Assembly (NCBI RefSeq): GCF_009812055.1
Contig: NZ_WQNH01000022.1
Location: forward strand, 31,351-95,350
Direction of reading: 5' to 3'
DNA from: Chelativorans xinjiangensis
GTDB lineage: Bacteria; Pseudomonadota; Alphaproteobacteria; Rhizobiales; Rhizobiaceae
Length of the DNA: 64,000 nucleotides
Shown piece by piece: positions 46,546 to 54,697 of the stretch; the stretch's first letter is position 1; each line of letters begins with the position of its first letter. A program made the translations under genes and the position numbers. Under the pieces are notes generated by a model. That model was not told the origin of the DNA. It saw only the letters and a list, made by a program, of their open reading frames with translations, and made no database searches.

Positions 46546-47743
46546 AGCCTATATCTGCGACTATGTGCGCACACCCATCGGCCGCTTCGGCGGCGTGCTC
46601 TCCACCGTCCGCGCCGACGACCTCGCCGCCGTCCCGCTGAAGGCGCTCATGGAGCGCAACGGGAGGATGGACTGGGATGCGGTGGACGACGTGATCTACG
46701 GCTGCGCCAACCAGGCGGGCGAGGACAACCGCAACGTCGCCCGCATGGCGGCCCTCCTTGCGGGTCTACCCGTGGTGGTGCCGGGGACCACCATCAACCG
46801 CCTGTGCGGCTCGGGCATGGATGCGGTGGCGACCGCCGCGCGCGCCATCAAGGCCGGCGAGGCGGAGCTGATGATCGCCGGCGGCGTGGAATCCATGAGC
46901 CGCGCGCCCTTTGTCATGCCCAAGGCTGAAGTCGCCTTTTCGCGCAATGCGGAGATCTACGACACCACCATCGGCTGGCGCTTCGTCAACCCGCTGATGA
47001 AGAGAGGGTACGGCATCGATTCCATGCCGGAGACGGGCGAGAACGTGGCCGAGGACCTCGGCGTCAGCCGCACCGACCAGGACGCCTTCGCCGTGCGCAG
47101 CCAGGACAAGGCCGTGGCGGCGCAGGAGAACGGGCGGCTGGCGAAGGAGATCGTCCCCGTCACCATCCCCCAGCGCAAGGGCGAGCCGGTGGTCGTCGAC
47201 AAGGACGAGCACCCCCGCCCCGGCACGACGGTGGAGAAGCTTTCCAAGCTGCCGACGCCCTTCCGCGAGGGCGGCACGGTAACGGCGGGCAATGCTTCCG
47301 GCGTCAACGATGGCGCCGCCGCCCTCATCATCGCCTCGGAGGCCGCCGCGAGGAAGCACGGCCTAACGCCCATCGCCCGCATCCTGGGCGGTGCCGCCGC
47401 CGGCGTCCCCCCGCGCATCATGGGCATGGGGCCGGCCCCCGCCACGAAGAAGCTGTGCGCGCGGCTTAACCTGGAACCCGCCGATTTCGACGTGGTGGAA
47501 CTCAACGAGGCCTTCGCATCGCAGGGGATCGCCGTTCTGCGCGCGCTCGGCATCCCCGAGGATGCCCCTCACGTGAACCCCAATGGCGGCGCCATCGCGC
47601 TGGGCCACCCCCTCGGGATGTCCGGCGCCCGTATCTCCGGCACGGCGGCGCTGGAGCTGAAGGAGCGTGGCGCAAGGCTGGCGCTCGCCACCATGTGCAT
47701 CGGCGTCGGCCAAGGCATCGCGCTGGCGCTGGAGCGGGTTTAG
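46538..47743 (+). CDS. pcaF: 3-oxoadipyl-CoA thiolase
   Basis: A 401-residue thiolase: nucleophile Cys in NRLCGSGMDAV near 90, GGAIALGHPLGMSGAR near 350, and the second catalytic Cys in ATMCIGVGQG near 390. It cleaves 3-oxoadipyl-CoA to succinyl-CoA and acetyl-CoA, ending the beta-ketoadipate route. The upper pca/cat genes are not in this window. Confidence 0.93.
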   Translation: MAEAYICDYVRTPIGRFGGVLSTVRADDLAAVPLKALMERNGRMDWDAVDDVIYGCANQAGEDNRNVARMAALLAGLPVVVPGTTINRLCGSGMDAVATAARAIKAGEAELMIAGGVESMSRAPFVMPKAEVAFSRNAEIYDTTIGWRFVNPLMKRGYGIDSMPETGENVAEDLGVSRTDQDAFAVRSQDKAVAAQENGRLAKEIVPVTIPQRKGEPVVVDKDEHPRPGTTVEKLSKLPTPFREGGTVTAGNASGVNDGAAALIIASEAAARKHGLTPIARILGGAAAGVPPRIMGMGPAPATKKLCARLNLEPADFDVVELNEAFASQGIAVLRALGIPEDAPHVNPNGGAIALGHPLGMSGARISGTAALELKERGARLALATMCIGVGQGIALALERV

Positions 47744-48144
47744 TCGTCGAGCCAGTTCTCGACCTGAAGGCCCGGCACGAACCGGAAGGCGCGGTCGCTG
47801 GACACCAGCGTCGCGCCGACTTCCAAAGCGTGGGCGGCGATCAGCATGTCGAGTGCGGTCAACGATTTTCCCGACCGTTCCATGTCAGTGCGGAGTTGGG
47901 CGTAGGTATGCGCCGTTCGTGGCGTCCATGGCAGAATCTCGATCTCGGCGAAGAAGTCGTTCGTGGCCTCTCGCAGCCTTATCGCCTCGGGCCGCCGGTA
48001 TAGCCCGAACCAGATCTCGCCATATGAGACAGACGAAACGCAGAGCCGGCTTGGGCTATGGCCGGCCACACGTCGCAATACGGCGGGCGACCTTCCCGAC
48101 GCAGCAAAGCTGATCGTATTGGTGTCGAGCAGATAGGGGCTCAT
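47740..48144 (-). CDS. vapC: PIN-domain toxin, VapC type
   Basis: A 134-residue PIN protein ([53 protein letters not shown]). Four acidic residues of the RNase site (D, E, D, D) are kept. It overlaps the 3' end of pcaF by 4 bases in convergent orientation and its antitoxin by 4 bases, so it reads as a compact insertion at the end of the pca operon. Confidence 0.9.
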   Translation of the reverse strand: MSPYLLDTNTISFAASGRSPAVLRRVAGHSPSRLCVSSVSYGEIWFGLYRRPEAIRLREATNDFFAEIEILPWTPRTAHTYAQLRTDMERSGKSLTALDMLIAAHALEVGATLVSSDRAFRFVPGLQVENWLDD

Positions 48145-48401
48145 CCGAACGGATCGTCACGCTCGTGTGGACGACGGTCACGCCACGGGAAACCCTCCGG
48201 GATATCCTCGGGCCTAAGCCGTTCGACAGCCGCGAAAAACTTATCCCACGAACCCGTCCGTTGGGGTTTCGGTGAAAGGATCACATCCCCCGTCGCGGGA
48301 TCACGCCGGATCTCCACCTCGTCGCCCTCGAAGCGGAACTCCGCCGGAAGGCGCACCGCCTGGCTACGGCCGTTCTTGAAGAGCTTTGCGGTTTTGGGCA
48401 T
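48141..48401 (-). CDS. vapB: VapB-type antitoxin
   Basis: An 86-residue protein, [19 protein letters not shown], the AbrB-type DNA-binding start of VapB, with toxin-binding C-terminus ([20 protein letters not shown]). GGAGGCGCCC precedes the ATG; a Met four codons upstream is the alternative. Confidence 0.9.
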   Translation of the reverse strand: MPKTAKLFKNGRSQAVRLPAEFRFEGDEVEIRRDPATGDVILSPKPQRTGSWDKFFAAVERLRPEDIPEGFPWRDRRPHERDDPFG

Positions 48402-48419
48402 GGGCGCCTCCATCGAAGA

Positions 48420-48447
48420 GATGGTATATATTTTGGTATATATCATC
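48420..48447 (-). promoter_or_regulatory. Candidate VapB operator
   Basis: GATGGTATATA and TATATATCATC are inverted (one mismatch) around TTTTGG, 18 bases before vapB. It is AT-rich, like the operator of the other vapBC locus (11115-11139). Confidence 0.55.
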
Positions 48448-48496
48448 TCCGAAAGAATGGGACAAGGCGCTCTCCCGGCGCAGATCCATCGTTGCA

Positions 48497-48520
48497 AATG
48501 TAGCCGTATATAGCTACATT
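48497..48520 (+). promoter_or_regulatory. Candidate RelB-type operator
   Basis: AATGTAGC and GCTACATT form an 8-bp inverted repeat around CGTATATA, 23 bases before the relB-like start. With the vapB operator it fills the shared divergent control region of two TA modules. Confidence 0.55.
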
Positions 48521-48543
48521 GTGGCCTACAAAGGAGATAAGCC

Positions 48544-48801
48544 ATGGCTACCGATACTGTGGTTCGCGCGAGAATCGATGCCGAGACGAAGAAGGAGGCC
48601 GCGGCCGCGCTTGCGGAGATGGGCTTGTCCATTTCCGACTATATTCGCATGGCCCTCGTCCGGGTTGCCCGCGACAAGGCGGTGCCTTTTCCAGTGAAGG
48701 TGCCGAATGCCACGACGGTCAAGGCGATGAAGGAACTGGACGCCGGCAAGGGCAAGAGGTTCGAAAGCGCTGACGAGTTGTTCGAGGATCTGGGCATCTG
48801 A
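48544..48801 (+). CDS. relB: RelB/DinJ-family antitoxin
   Basis: An 85-residue protein: ribbon-helix-helix start [34 protein letters not shown], then the toxin-binding tail [44 protein letters not shown] lies upstream. The next gene is one base away. Confidence 0.9.
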   Translation: MATDTVVRARIDAETKKEAAAALAEMGLSISDYIRMALVRVARDKAVPFPVKVPNATTVKAMKELDAGKGKRFESADELFEDLGI

Positions 48802-48802
48802 C

Positions 48803-49075
48803 GTGCTCGTCCTTGTCCGGTCCACGGCATTCAAGCGCGACGTGAAAGTAGCCCAGAAGCGTGGCAAGGATCTTGCCGCGCTACGAATGCTGCTGAGCCT
48901 GCTGATAGAGCGGAAGCCGTTGCCGCCTTCCTACCGAGACCATCCTTTGAAGGGGAGATGGAACGGCTACCGCGATGCGCACATCGAGCCGGACTGGCTG
49001 CTGATCTACCGGATTGTGGGCAACGAGTTGCAACTGGCCCGCACCGGCACCCATTCCGACCTGTTCAAGGAATAG
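48803..49075 (+). CDS. yafQ: YafQ-family mRNA interferase toxin
   Basis: A 90-residue RelE-fold toxin, GTG start. Marks: STAFKRDVKVAQKRGKDL, HPLKGRWNGYRDAHIEPDWLLIYRI, and TGTHSDLF with the catalytic C-terminal His. YafQ cleaves mRNA in the ribosome. Residues look intact, so the module should be functional. Confidence 0.9.
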   Translation: MLVLVRSTAFKRDVKVAQKRGKDLAALRMLLSLLIERKPLPPSYRDHPLKGRWNGYRDAHIEPDWLLIYRIVGNELQLARTGTHSDLFKE

Positions 49076-49087
49076 CCTGGGGCCGCC

Positions 49088-49680
<593 letters not shown>

Positions 49681-49684
<4 letters not shown>

Positions 49685-50181
49685 GGCGTGTCCGGAAGGT
49701 GGATCTCGTAGGGCTCGGGGAAGAAGAATTCTTCCAGGTTGTTGCCGTCCCCTCCCCGGTCGACGGCGAGGAAATCCTGCTCCTCGCCGAGGGGTGTCAG
49801 CACCGCGTGCCAGGTGTTGCGGTGGTAGTTCACGCCTTGGCCCGGCCGGGCGACGAAGGCTTGCGGCGTGCCCGGCTTTCCCCCTTCGTCGGGGCAGACG
49901 GCCACCAGGAAGGGCCGGGGAGAGAGGGGCATGAAGGCCTGGCTACCGAGCGGATGGCGCTCGACCATGGTGAGCTTCAGCGGCAGTGGGTAGGGTTGGC
50001 CGCGGAAGATGTTGACGAGCACCCGCGCGTTCTCGCCTATCGCCTCGACGCGCGCCAGATCGTGGAAGCGGCGGCACTTGCCTTCGTTGATGAGGAAGCT
50101 TTCAGCGCCGTCGGTTTCGATGATGTCGCCGAAGGGGGCGAAGGCTTGTTTCGTCAGTGGGTTGGCGGTGATGCGGGTCAT
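49681..50181 (-). CDS. allA: Ureidoglycolate lyase
   Basis: A 166-residue protein of the AllA family: FAPFGDIIETDG, RVLVNIFRGQPYPLPLKLTMVERHPLGSQAFMPL, and GVNYHRNTWHAVLTPL. It splits ureidoglycolate to glyoxylate and urea. A 149-bp palindromic repeat separates it from allE upstream. Confidence 0.93.
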
Positions 50182-50218
50182 GGCAGCCTCGCCCTGAAGG
50201 GGAGAGCAATCGCATATG

Positions 50219-50367
50219 AGTCATCTTTGCCGGCTTCGCCGGGACCCCCACCCCTTACCCCTCCCCTCAAGGGGGAGGGGGGCGTCGACGTCTCAGAATC
50301 CCCCTCCCCCTTGAGGGGAGGGGTAAGGGGTGGGGGTTCAATCAAAGACTCGGAGTCCATACGCGAT
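50219..50367. repeat. Large palindromic repeat, family 2, copy E1
   Basis: About 149 bases with ends ATCGCATATGA and TCCATACGCGAT and inner arms ACCCCTCCCCTCAAGGGGGA and its complement around GTCGACGTCTCAGAATC. A closely similar element (E2) lies at 57217-57378, so both interrupt purine genes. It sits in the allE-allA spacer. Confidence 0.88.
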
Positions 50368-50393
50368 AACCCTGCCTTGAAAGGGGAGAGACC

Positions 50394-51257
50394 TCAGCAC
50401 GCCCTTCCGCCGCCCGCCGCCCAAAGCTTCGCATGCCGGTTGACATCCTTGTAGAGGAGGTAGCGGAACCTGCCCGGCCCCCCGGCATAGCAGGCTTGCG
50501 GACAGAAGGCGCGGAGCCACATGAAGTCGCCGGCTTCCACCTCCACCCAGTCGCGGTTGAGCCGGTAGACGGCCTTGCCTTCGAGCACGTAGAGCCCGTG
50601 CTCCATGACATGGGTTTCGGCAAAGGGGATGACGGCGCCGGGCTCGAAGGTGACGATGGTCACGTGCATGTCGTGGCGCATGTCGTCGGGGTCGACGAAA
50701 CGCGTGGTCGCCCACTTGCCGTCGGTATTGGGCATCGGCGTCGGCGGCACGTCTTCTTCGTTGGTGAAGAAGGCTTCCGGCGCGGGCACGCCCTCCACCG
50801 CCTCGTAGGCCTTGCGGATCCAGTGGAAACGGGCGGGCGCCGTGCCTTCGTTGCGCGCGGTCCAGCCGCTTTTGGGCGGCAGGAAGGCGTAGCCGCCGGG
50901 CCACATACGGTGGGCCGTGCCGTCGAGATGCACCGTCAGTTCCCCTTCCACGACGAAGAGCACGCCTTCGGCTTGCGTGTCGGGCTCCGGCCGCTCGCTG
51001 CCGCCGCCGGGCTCGACCTCCATGATGTATTGCGAAAAGGTCTCGGCAAAGCCGGTAAGCGGCCGGGCGATGACCCAGCAACGGGTCTTCTCCCAGAAGG
51101 GCAGCCGGCTCGTCACGATGTCGCGCATCACCCCCTTCGGGATGACGGCATAAGCCTCCGTGAAGACGGCTCGACCGGTGATGAGCTCGCCCTGGCCGGG
51201 CAGGCCGCCTGTCGGGGCGTAGTAGGCGCGGGCGCCGGTGTGGGGTTCCATGGTCAT
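50394..51257 (-). CDS. allE: (S)-ureidoglycine aminohydrolase
   Basis: A 287-residue bicupin: YYAPTGGLPGQGELITGRAVFTEAY start, first cupin VEGELTVHLDG, second cupin FAETHVMEHGLYVLEGKAVYRLNRDWVEVEAGDFMWLRAFCPQ with manganese ligands (H-E-H type). It converts ureidoglycine to ureidoglycolate and ammonia. It overlaps the upstream gene by 4 bases. Confidence 0.92.
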   Translation of the reverse strand: MTMEPHTGARAYYAPTGGLPGQGELITGRAVFTEAYAVIPKGVMRDIVTSRLPFWEKTRCWVIARPLTGFAETFSQYIMEVEPGGGSERPEPDTQAEGVLFVVEGELTVHLDGTAHRMWPGGYAFLPPKSGWTARNEGTAPARFHWIRKAYEAVEGVPAPEAFFTNEEDVPPTPMPNTDGKWATTRFVDPDDMRHDMHVTIVTFEPGAVIPFAETHVMEHGLYVLEGKAVYRLNRDWVEVEAGDFMWLRAFCPQACYAGGPGRFRYLLYKDVNRHAKLWAAGGGRAC

Positions 51258-52690
51258 GAGGGCAAGAGATCCTTGAGCCGCAGATAGGCGATACGTTCGA
51301 CCTGGCCGCAGGCGGTGGCGAACTCCTCGTCGCGGCCGTTTTCGATGCGGGCTTCGAAAGCCTTCAGGATGCCGTCCTTCGAATGGTCCTTGACGGCGAT
51401 GATGAAGGGGAAACCGAATTTTTGGCCGTAGCGCGTGTTGAGGTCGGTGAAGCGGGCGCGCTCCCCGTCGGTGAGCGCGTCGAGGCCGGCGGTGGCCTGC
51501 TCGCTCGCCGATTCCGGCGTCAGGCGCTTTGCCGCCGCGAGCTTGCCGGCAAGGTCCGGGTGGGCGCTCAGCACGCCGAGCCGCTCCTCCTTGCTTGCCG
51601 CGCGGAAGGCGCGGGCCAGCGCGTTGTGAAGGCCGGCGGCGCTGTCGTGCGCAGGCCCCAGCTCCAGCCGGAAGGCCCGCTCGGCGATCCATGGCGAGTG
51701 CTCGAAGATGCCGCCGAAGCGTGACACGAACGCCGCCTCGTCCATGCGGCTGGGCCTCAAGCCCGGCGCTTCGTATGGATGATGCTCCTTCCAGTGGCGG
51801 GCGATGTCCATGCGGTTTGCCAGCCACACCTTCTCATGCCCTTTGACGTAGTCGATGAAGCGCTGCAGCGCTGCCGCGCGACCTGGCCGGCCGATGAGGC
51901 GGCAGTGGAGGCCGACGCTCATCATCGCCGGCCGGCCGCGGCTGCCCTCCTCGTAGAGCGTGTCGAAGGCATCCTTGAGATAGGCGAAGAACTGATCCCC
52001 GGAATTGAAGCCCTGTGGCGTGGCGAAACGCATGTCGTTGGCATCGAGCGTGTAGGGGATGACGAGTTGTGGGGAAATCGCGTTGCCGTGGCCGTCATGG
52101 TCGAGCCAGTAGGGCAGGTCGTCGTCGTAGGTATCGGAGATCCAGGTGAAGCCGCCCTCCCCGGCCGCCAGCTTTACCGAGTTGACCGAGGTGCGGCCGA
52201 GGTAGAGCCCGGTAGGCCTATCGCCCACGACCTCGGCATGGAGCTGGATCGCCTCCTGGAGGTCGCGGCGCTCGTCCTCTTCGGCATAGGCGCGGTAGTC
52301 GATCCATTTGAGCCCGTGGCTGGCGATCTCCCACTTTGCCTCCCGCATGGCCGCCACCTGCTCCGGCGAACGGGCAAGGGCGCTGGCGACGCCGAACACG
52401 GTGACGGGGACCTCGCCTTGCGTGAACATGCGGTGAAGCCGCCAGAAGCCGGCGCGGGCGCCGTATTCGTAGATCGATTCCATGTTCCAGTGGCGCATGC
52501 CCGGCCATGGGGCGGCGCCGACGATCTCCGACAGGAAGGCTTCCGAAGCTTCGTCGCCGTGGAGGATGCAATTCTCGCCGCCCTCCTCGTAATTGACGAC
52601 GAACTGTACGGCGACATGGGCCCCGCCCGGCCATTTCGGGTCCGGCGGATTTGCGCCGTAGCCGCGCATGTTCCTGAAATAGCGCCTCAC
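51254..52690 (-). CDS. puuE-uraD: Fused allantoinase (PuuE) and OHCU decarboxylase (UraD)
   Basis: A 478-residue two-domain protein. Residues 1-305: polysaccharide-deacetylase-fold allantoinase (RGYGANPPDPKWPGGAHVAVQFVVNYEEGGE, then WIDYRAYAEEDERRD and SVGLHCRLIGRPGRAAAL). Residues 315-478: UraD (MDEAAFVSRFGGIFEHSPWIAERAF, LSAHPDLAGKLA with catalytic His, FPFIIAVK). The fusion joins the step that decarboxylates OHCU to (S)-allantoin with its ring opening. It starts the minus-strand purine operon. Confidence 0.94.
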   Translation of the reverse strand: MRRYFRNMRGYGANPPDPKWPGGAHVAVQFVVNYEEGGENCILHGDEASEAFLSEIVGAAPWPGMRHWNMESIYEYGARAGFWRLHRMFTQGEVPVTVFGVASALARSPEQVAAMREAKWEIASHGLKWIDYRAYAEEDERRDLQEAIQLHAEVVGDRPTGLYLGRTSVNSVKLAAGEGGFTWISDTYDDDLPYWLDHDGHGNAISPQLVIPYTLDANDMRFATPQGFNSGDQFFAYLKDAFDTLYEEGSRGRPAMMSVGLHCRLIGRPGRAAALQRFIDYVKGHEKVWLANRMDIARHWKEHHPYEAPGLRPSRMDEAAFVSRFGGIFEHSPWIAERAFRLELGPAHDSAAGLHNALARAFRAASKEERLGVLSAHPDLAGKLAAAKRLTPESASEQATAGLDALTDGERARFTDLNTRYGQKFGFPFIIAVKDHSKDGILKAFEARIENGRDEEFATACGQVERIAYLRLKDLLPS

Positions 52691-52755
52691 CTTATGTTTC
52701 CTCTGGATTGTCCGTGCCTAAAGAATAGTCGAAGGGACGGCGTGCGCATTCCCCC

Positions 52756-52771
52756 GAAAAATTTGAAAGTC
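52756..52771. promoter_or_regulatory. AT-rich 16-mer shared with the lysR-puuD control region
   Basis: GAAAAATTTGAAAGTC lies in the 172-base divergent gap between puuE-uraD and uraH. It matches GAAAATTTTGAAAGTC at 59910-59925 in 15 of 16 positions. Both spots are divergent promoters of the purine island, so it is a candidate binding site for the island's LysR protein (inference). Confidence 0.55.
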
Positions 52772-52862
52772 TTTTTGCCGCGTTTCTCGCGCCACCCCCT
52801 TATGCAAGCGATTGATTTGCCGCACAATCCATCGGAATAAGACAAGAAGCAGAGGGAGACCC

Positions 52863-53228
52863 ATGAGCGAGGAAGGCAAGGGCCGGCTGACGACCCATGT
52901 GCTCGACACCGCGGCGGGGCGCCCGGCGGCAGACCTGGAAATAGCGCTCTACCGGCTGGAAGGCGAAGGCCGCACGCATATCAAGACCGTCAGGACCAAC
53001 GCCGACGGGCGCTGCGATGCACCGCTGCTCGAGGGCGACGCCTTTAGGCCCGGCGAGTACGAGCTGGTTTTCCAGGTCGGCAATTACCTGCGCGGCAAGG
53101 GCGACACGCTGCCGGCGCCGGCGTTTCTGGACCGCGTGCCGATCCGCTTCGGCATGGCCGAGCACACGCACTATCACGTGCCGCTGCTCGTCTCGCCTTA
53201 CGGCTATTCTACATATCGGGGGAGCTGA
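52863..53228 (+). CDS. uraH: 5-hydroxyisourate hydrolase
   Basis: A 121-residue transthyretin-like protein: [14 protein letters not shown] (catalytic His), the [21 protein letters not shown] ending with the YRGS tetrapeptide specific to HIUase. It hydrolyses 5-hydroxyisourate to OHCU. It overlaps xdhA by one base. Confidence 0.95.
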   Translation: MSEEGKGRLTTHVLDTAAGRPAADLEIALYRLEGEGRTHIKTVRTNADGRCDAPLLEGDAFRPGEYELVFQVGNYLRGKGDTLPAPAFLDRVPIRFGMAEHTHYHVPLLVSPYGYSTYRGS

Positions 53229-54673
53229 TGACGGCGATCCGCAATGAAATACGCTTCCTCTTGAACGGCCGCAAGGTTGCGCTTGCCGACGTGCGCCCCG
53301 GTGAGACCCTGCTCGACTTCCTGCGGCTCGAGCGCCGGCTGACGGGCACCAAGGAAGGGTGCGCGGAAGGCGATTGCGGCGCCTGCACGGTGCTGGTGGG
53401 GCGGCTTTCCGGCGGGCTCGTCTATGAAGGCGTCAATGCCTGTATCCGCTTCCTGGCTTCGCTCGACGGCTGTCATGTGGTCACCGTGGAGCACCTGAAA
53501 CGGGCCGATGGCAGCCTGCACCCGGTGCAGCAGGCGCTGGTGGACTTCCACGGCTCGCAATGCGGCTTCTGCACGCCGGGCTTCGTGATGTCGCTCTACG
53601 CGCTTTGGATGCGCGAGCCGCAGCCCTCTGACCGGGCCATCGAGAAGGCGCTGCAGGGCAATCTCTGCCGCTGCACGGGCTATGAGCCGATCGTGCGGGC
53701 GGCGCGCGCCGTCTCCTCCTACGGCGAGGTGGAGGCGGACCCGCTGGCGGCGGAGCGCGCGGCCGTCGTCGCGGAGATCGAGGCGATGAAGGACGGCACG
53801 CGGGTGGAGATCGGCGCTGGCGCCGAGCGCCTCGTCATCCCCGCCGGTGTGGACGACCTGGCGGCGGTGCTGGAAGCCGAGCCGGACGCCACCATCGTCG
53901 CCGGGGCGACGGATGTCGGGTTGTGGGTGACGAAGTTCATGCGCGACATCGCGCCGGCGGTCTTCATCGGCGGGTTGGAGGAGCTGCGCGCGGTCTTGGA
54001 AGAGGACGGCGTGCTGACCGTCGGCGCCGGCGTCAGCTATTCCGAGGCGCTGCCGCACCTTGCCGCCCGCATCCCGGCGCTGGGACCGCTGATCGACCGC
54101 GTGGGCGGCGAGCAGGTGCGCAACATGGGCACCATCGGCGGCAACATCGCCAACGGCTCGCCCATCGGCGACATGCCGCCGCCGCTGATCGCGCTCGGCG
54201 CCCTGCTGACCTTGCGCAAGGGCAAGGAGCGGCGCACAATCCCGCTCGAGGATTTCTTCATCGCCTACGGCAGGCAGGACCGCCGGTCCGGCGAGTTCGT
54301 GGAGGCGGTGCATGTGCCGCAGCCGGATGCCGGCACGCATTTTGCCGCCTGGAAGGTCTCCAAGCGCCGCGACGAGGACATCACCGCCGTGCTGGGCGCC
54401 TTCAACCTGGCGCTGGACGCGGACGGCAAGGTGGCCGAGGTGCGCATCGCCTATGGCGGCATGGCGGCGACGCCGAAACGGGCAGCCGCGGTAGAGGCGG
54501 AACTGATCGGCAAGCCGTGGACGGCGAAGACGGTGGAGCGGGCGATGGCGGCCTACGAGCGCGACTTCACGCCCATCAGCGACATGCGGGCGTCTGCCGC
54601 CTACCGCATGCTGACGGCGAAGAACCTTCTGAAGCGTTTCTTCCTGGAGACGTCGGGCGCGGGCCGCTCATAG
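53228..54673 (+). CDS. xdhA: Xanthine dehydrogenase small subunit (Fe-S and FAD)
   Basis: A 481-residue protein. First [2Fe-2S] motif CAEGDCGACTVLVG near 42-55, second CGFCTPGFV and NLCRCTGYEPI near 113-155, then FAD domain with VAGATDVGLWVTK near 225 and NMGTIGGNIANGSPIGDMPP near 300, and the CO_deh_flav_C end. With XdhB it oxidises hypoxanthine and xanthine to urate. Confidence 0.95.
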   Translation: MTAIRNEIRFLLNGRKVALADVRPGETLLDFLRLERRLTGTKEGCAEGDCGACTVLVGRLSGGLVYEGVNACIRFLASLDGCHVVTVEHLKRADGSLHPVQQALVDFHGSQCGFCTPGFVMSLYALWMREPQPSDRAIEKALQGNLCRCTGYEPIVRAARAVSSYGEVEADPLAAERAAVVAEIEAMKDGTRVEIGAGAERLVIPAGVDDLAAVLEAEPDATIVAGATDVGLWVTKFMRDIAPAVFIGGLEELRAVLEEDGVLTVGAGVSYSEALPHLAARIPALGPLIDRVGGEQVRNMGTIGGNIANGSPIGDMPPPLIALGALLTLRKGKERRTIPLEDFFIAYGRQDRRSGEFVEAVHVPQPDAGTHFAAWKVSKRRDEDITAVLGAFNLALDADGKVAEVRIAYGGMAATPKRAAAVEAELIGKPWTAKTVERAMAAYERDFTPISDMRASAAYRMLTAKNLLKRFFLETSGAGRS

Positions 54674-54697
54674 TTTCGCGTGACGAGGCAGCTTGAG

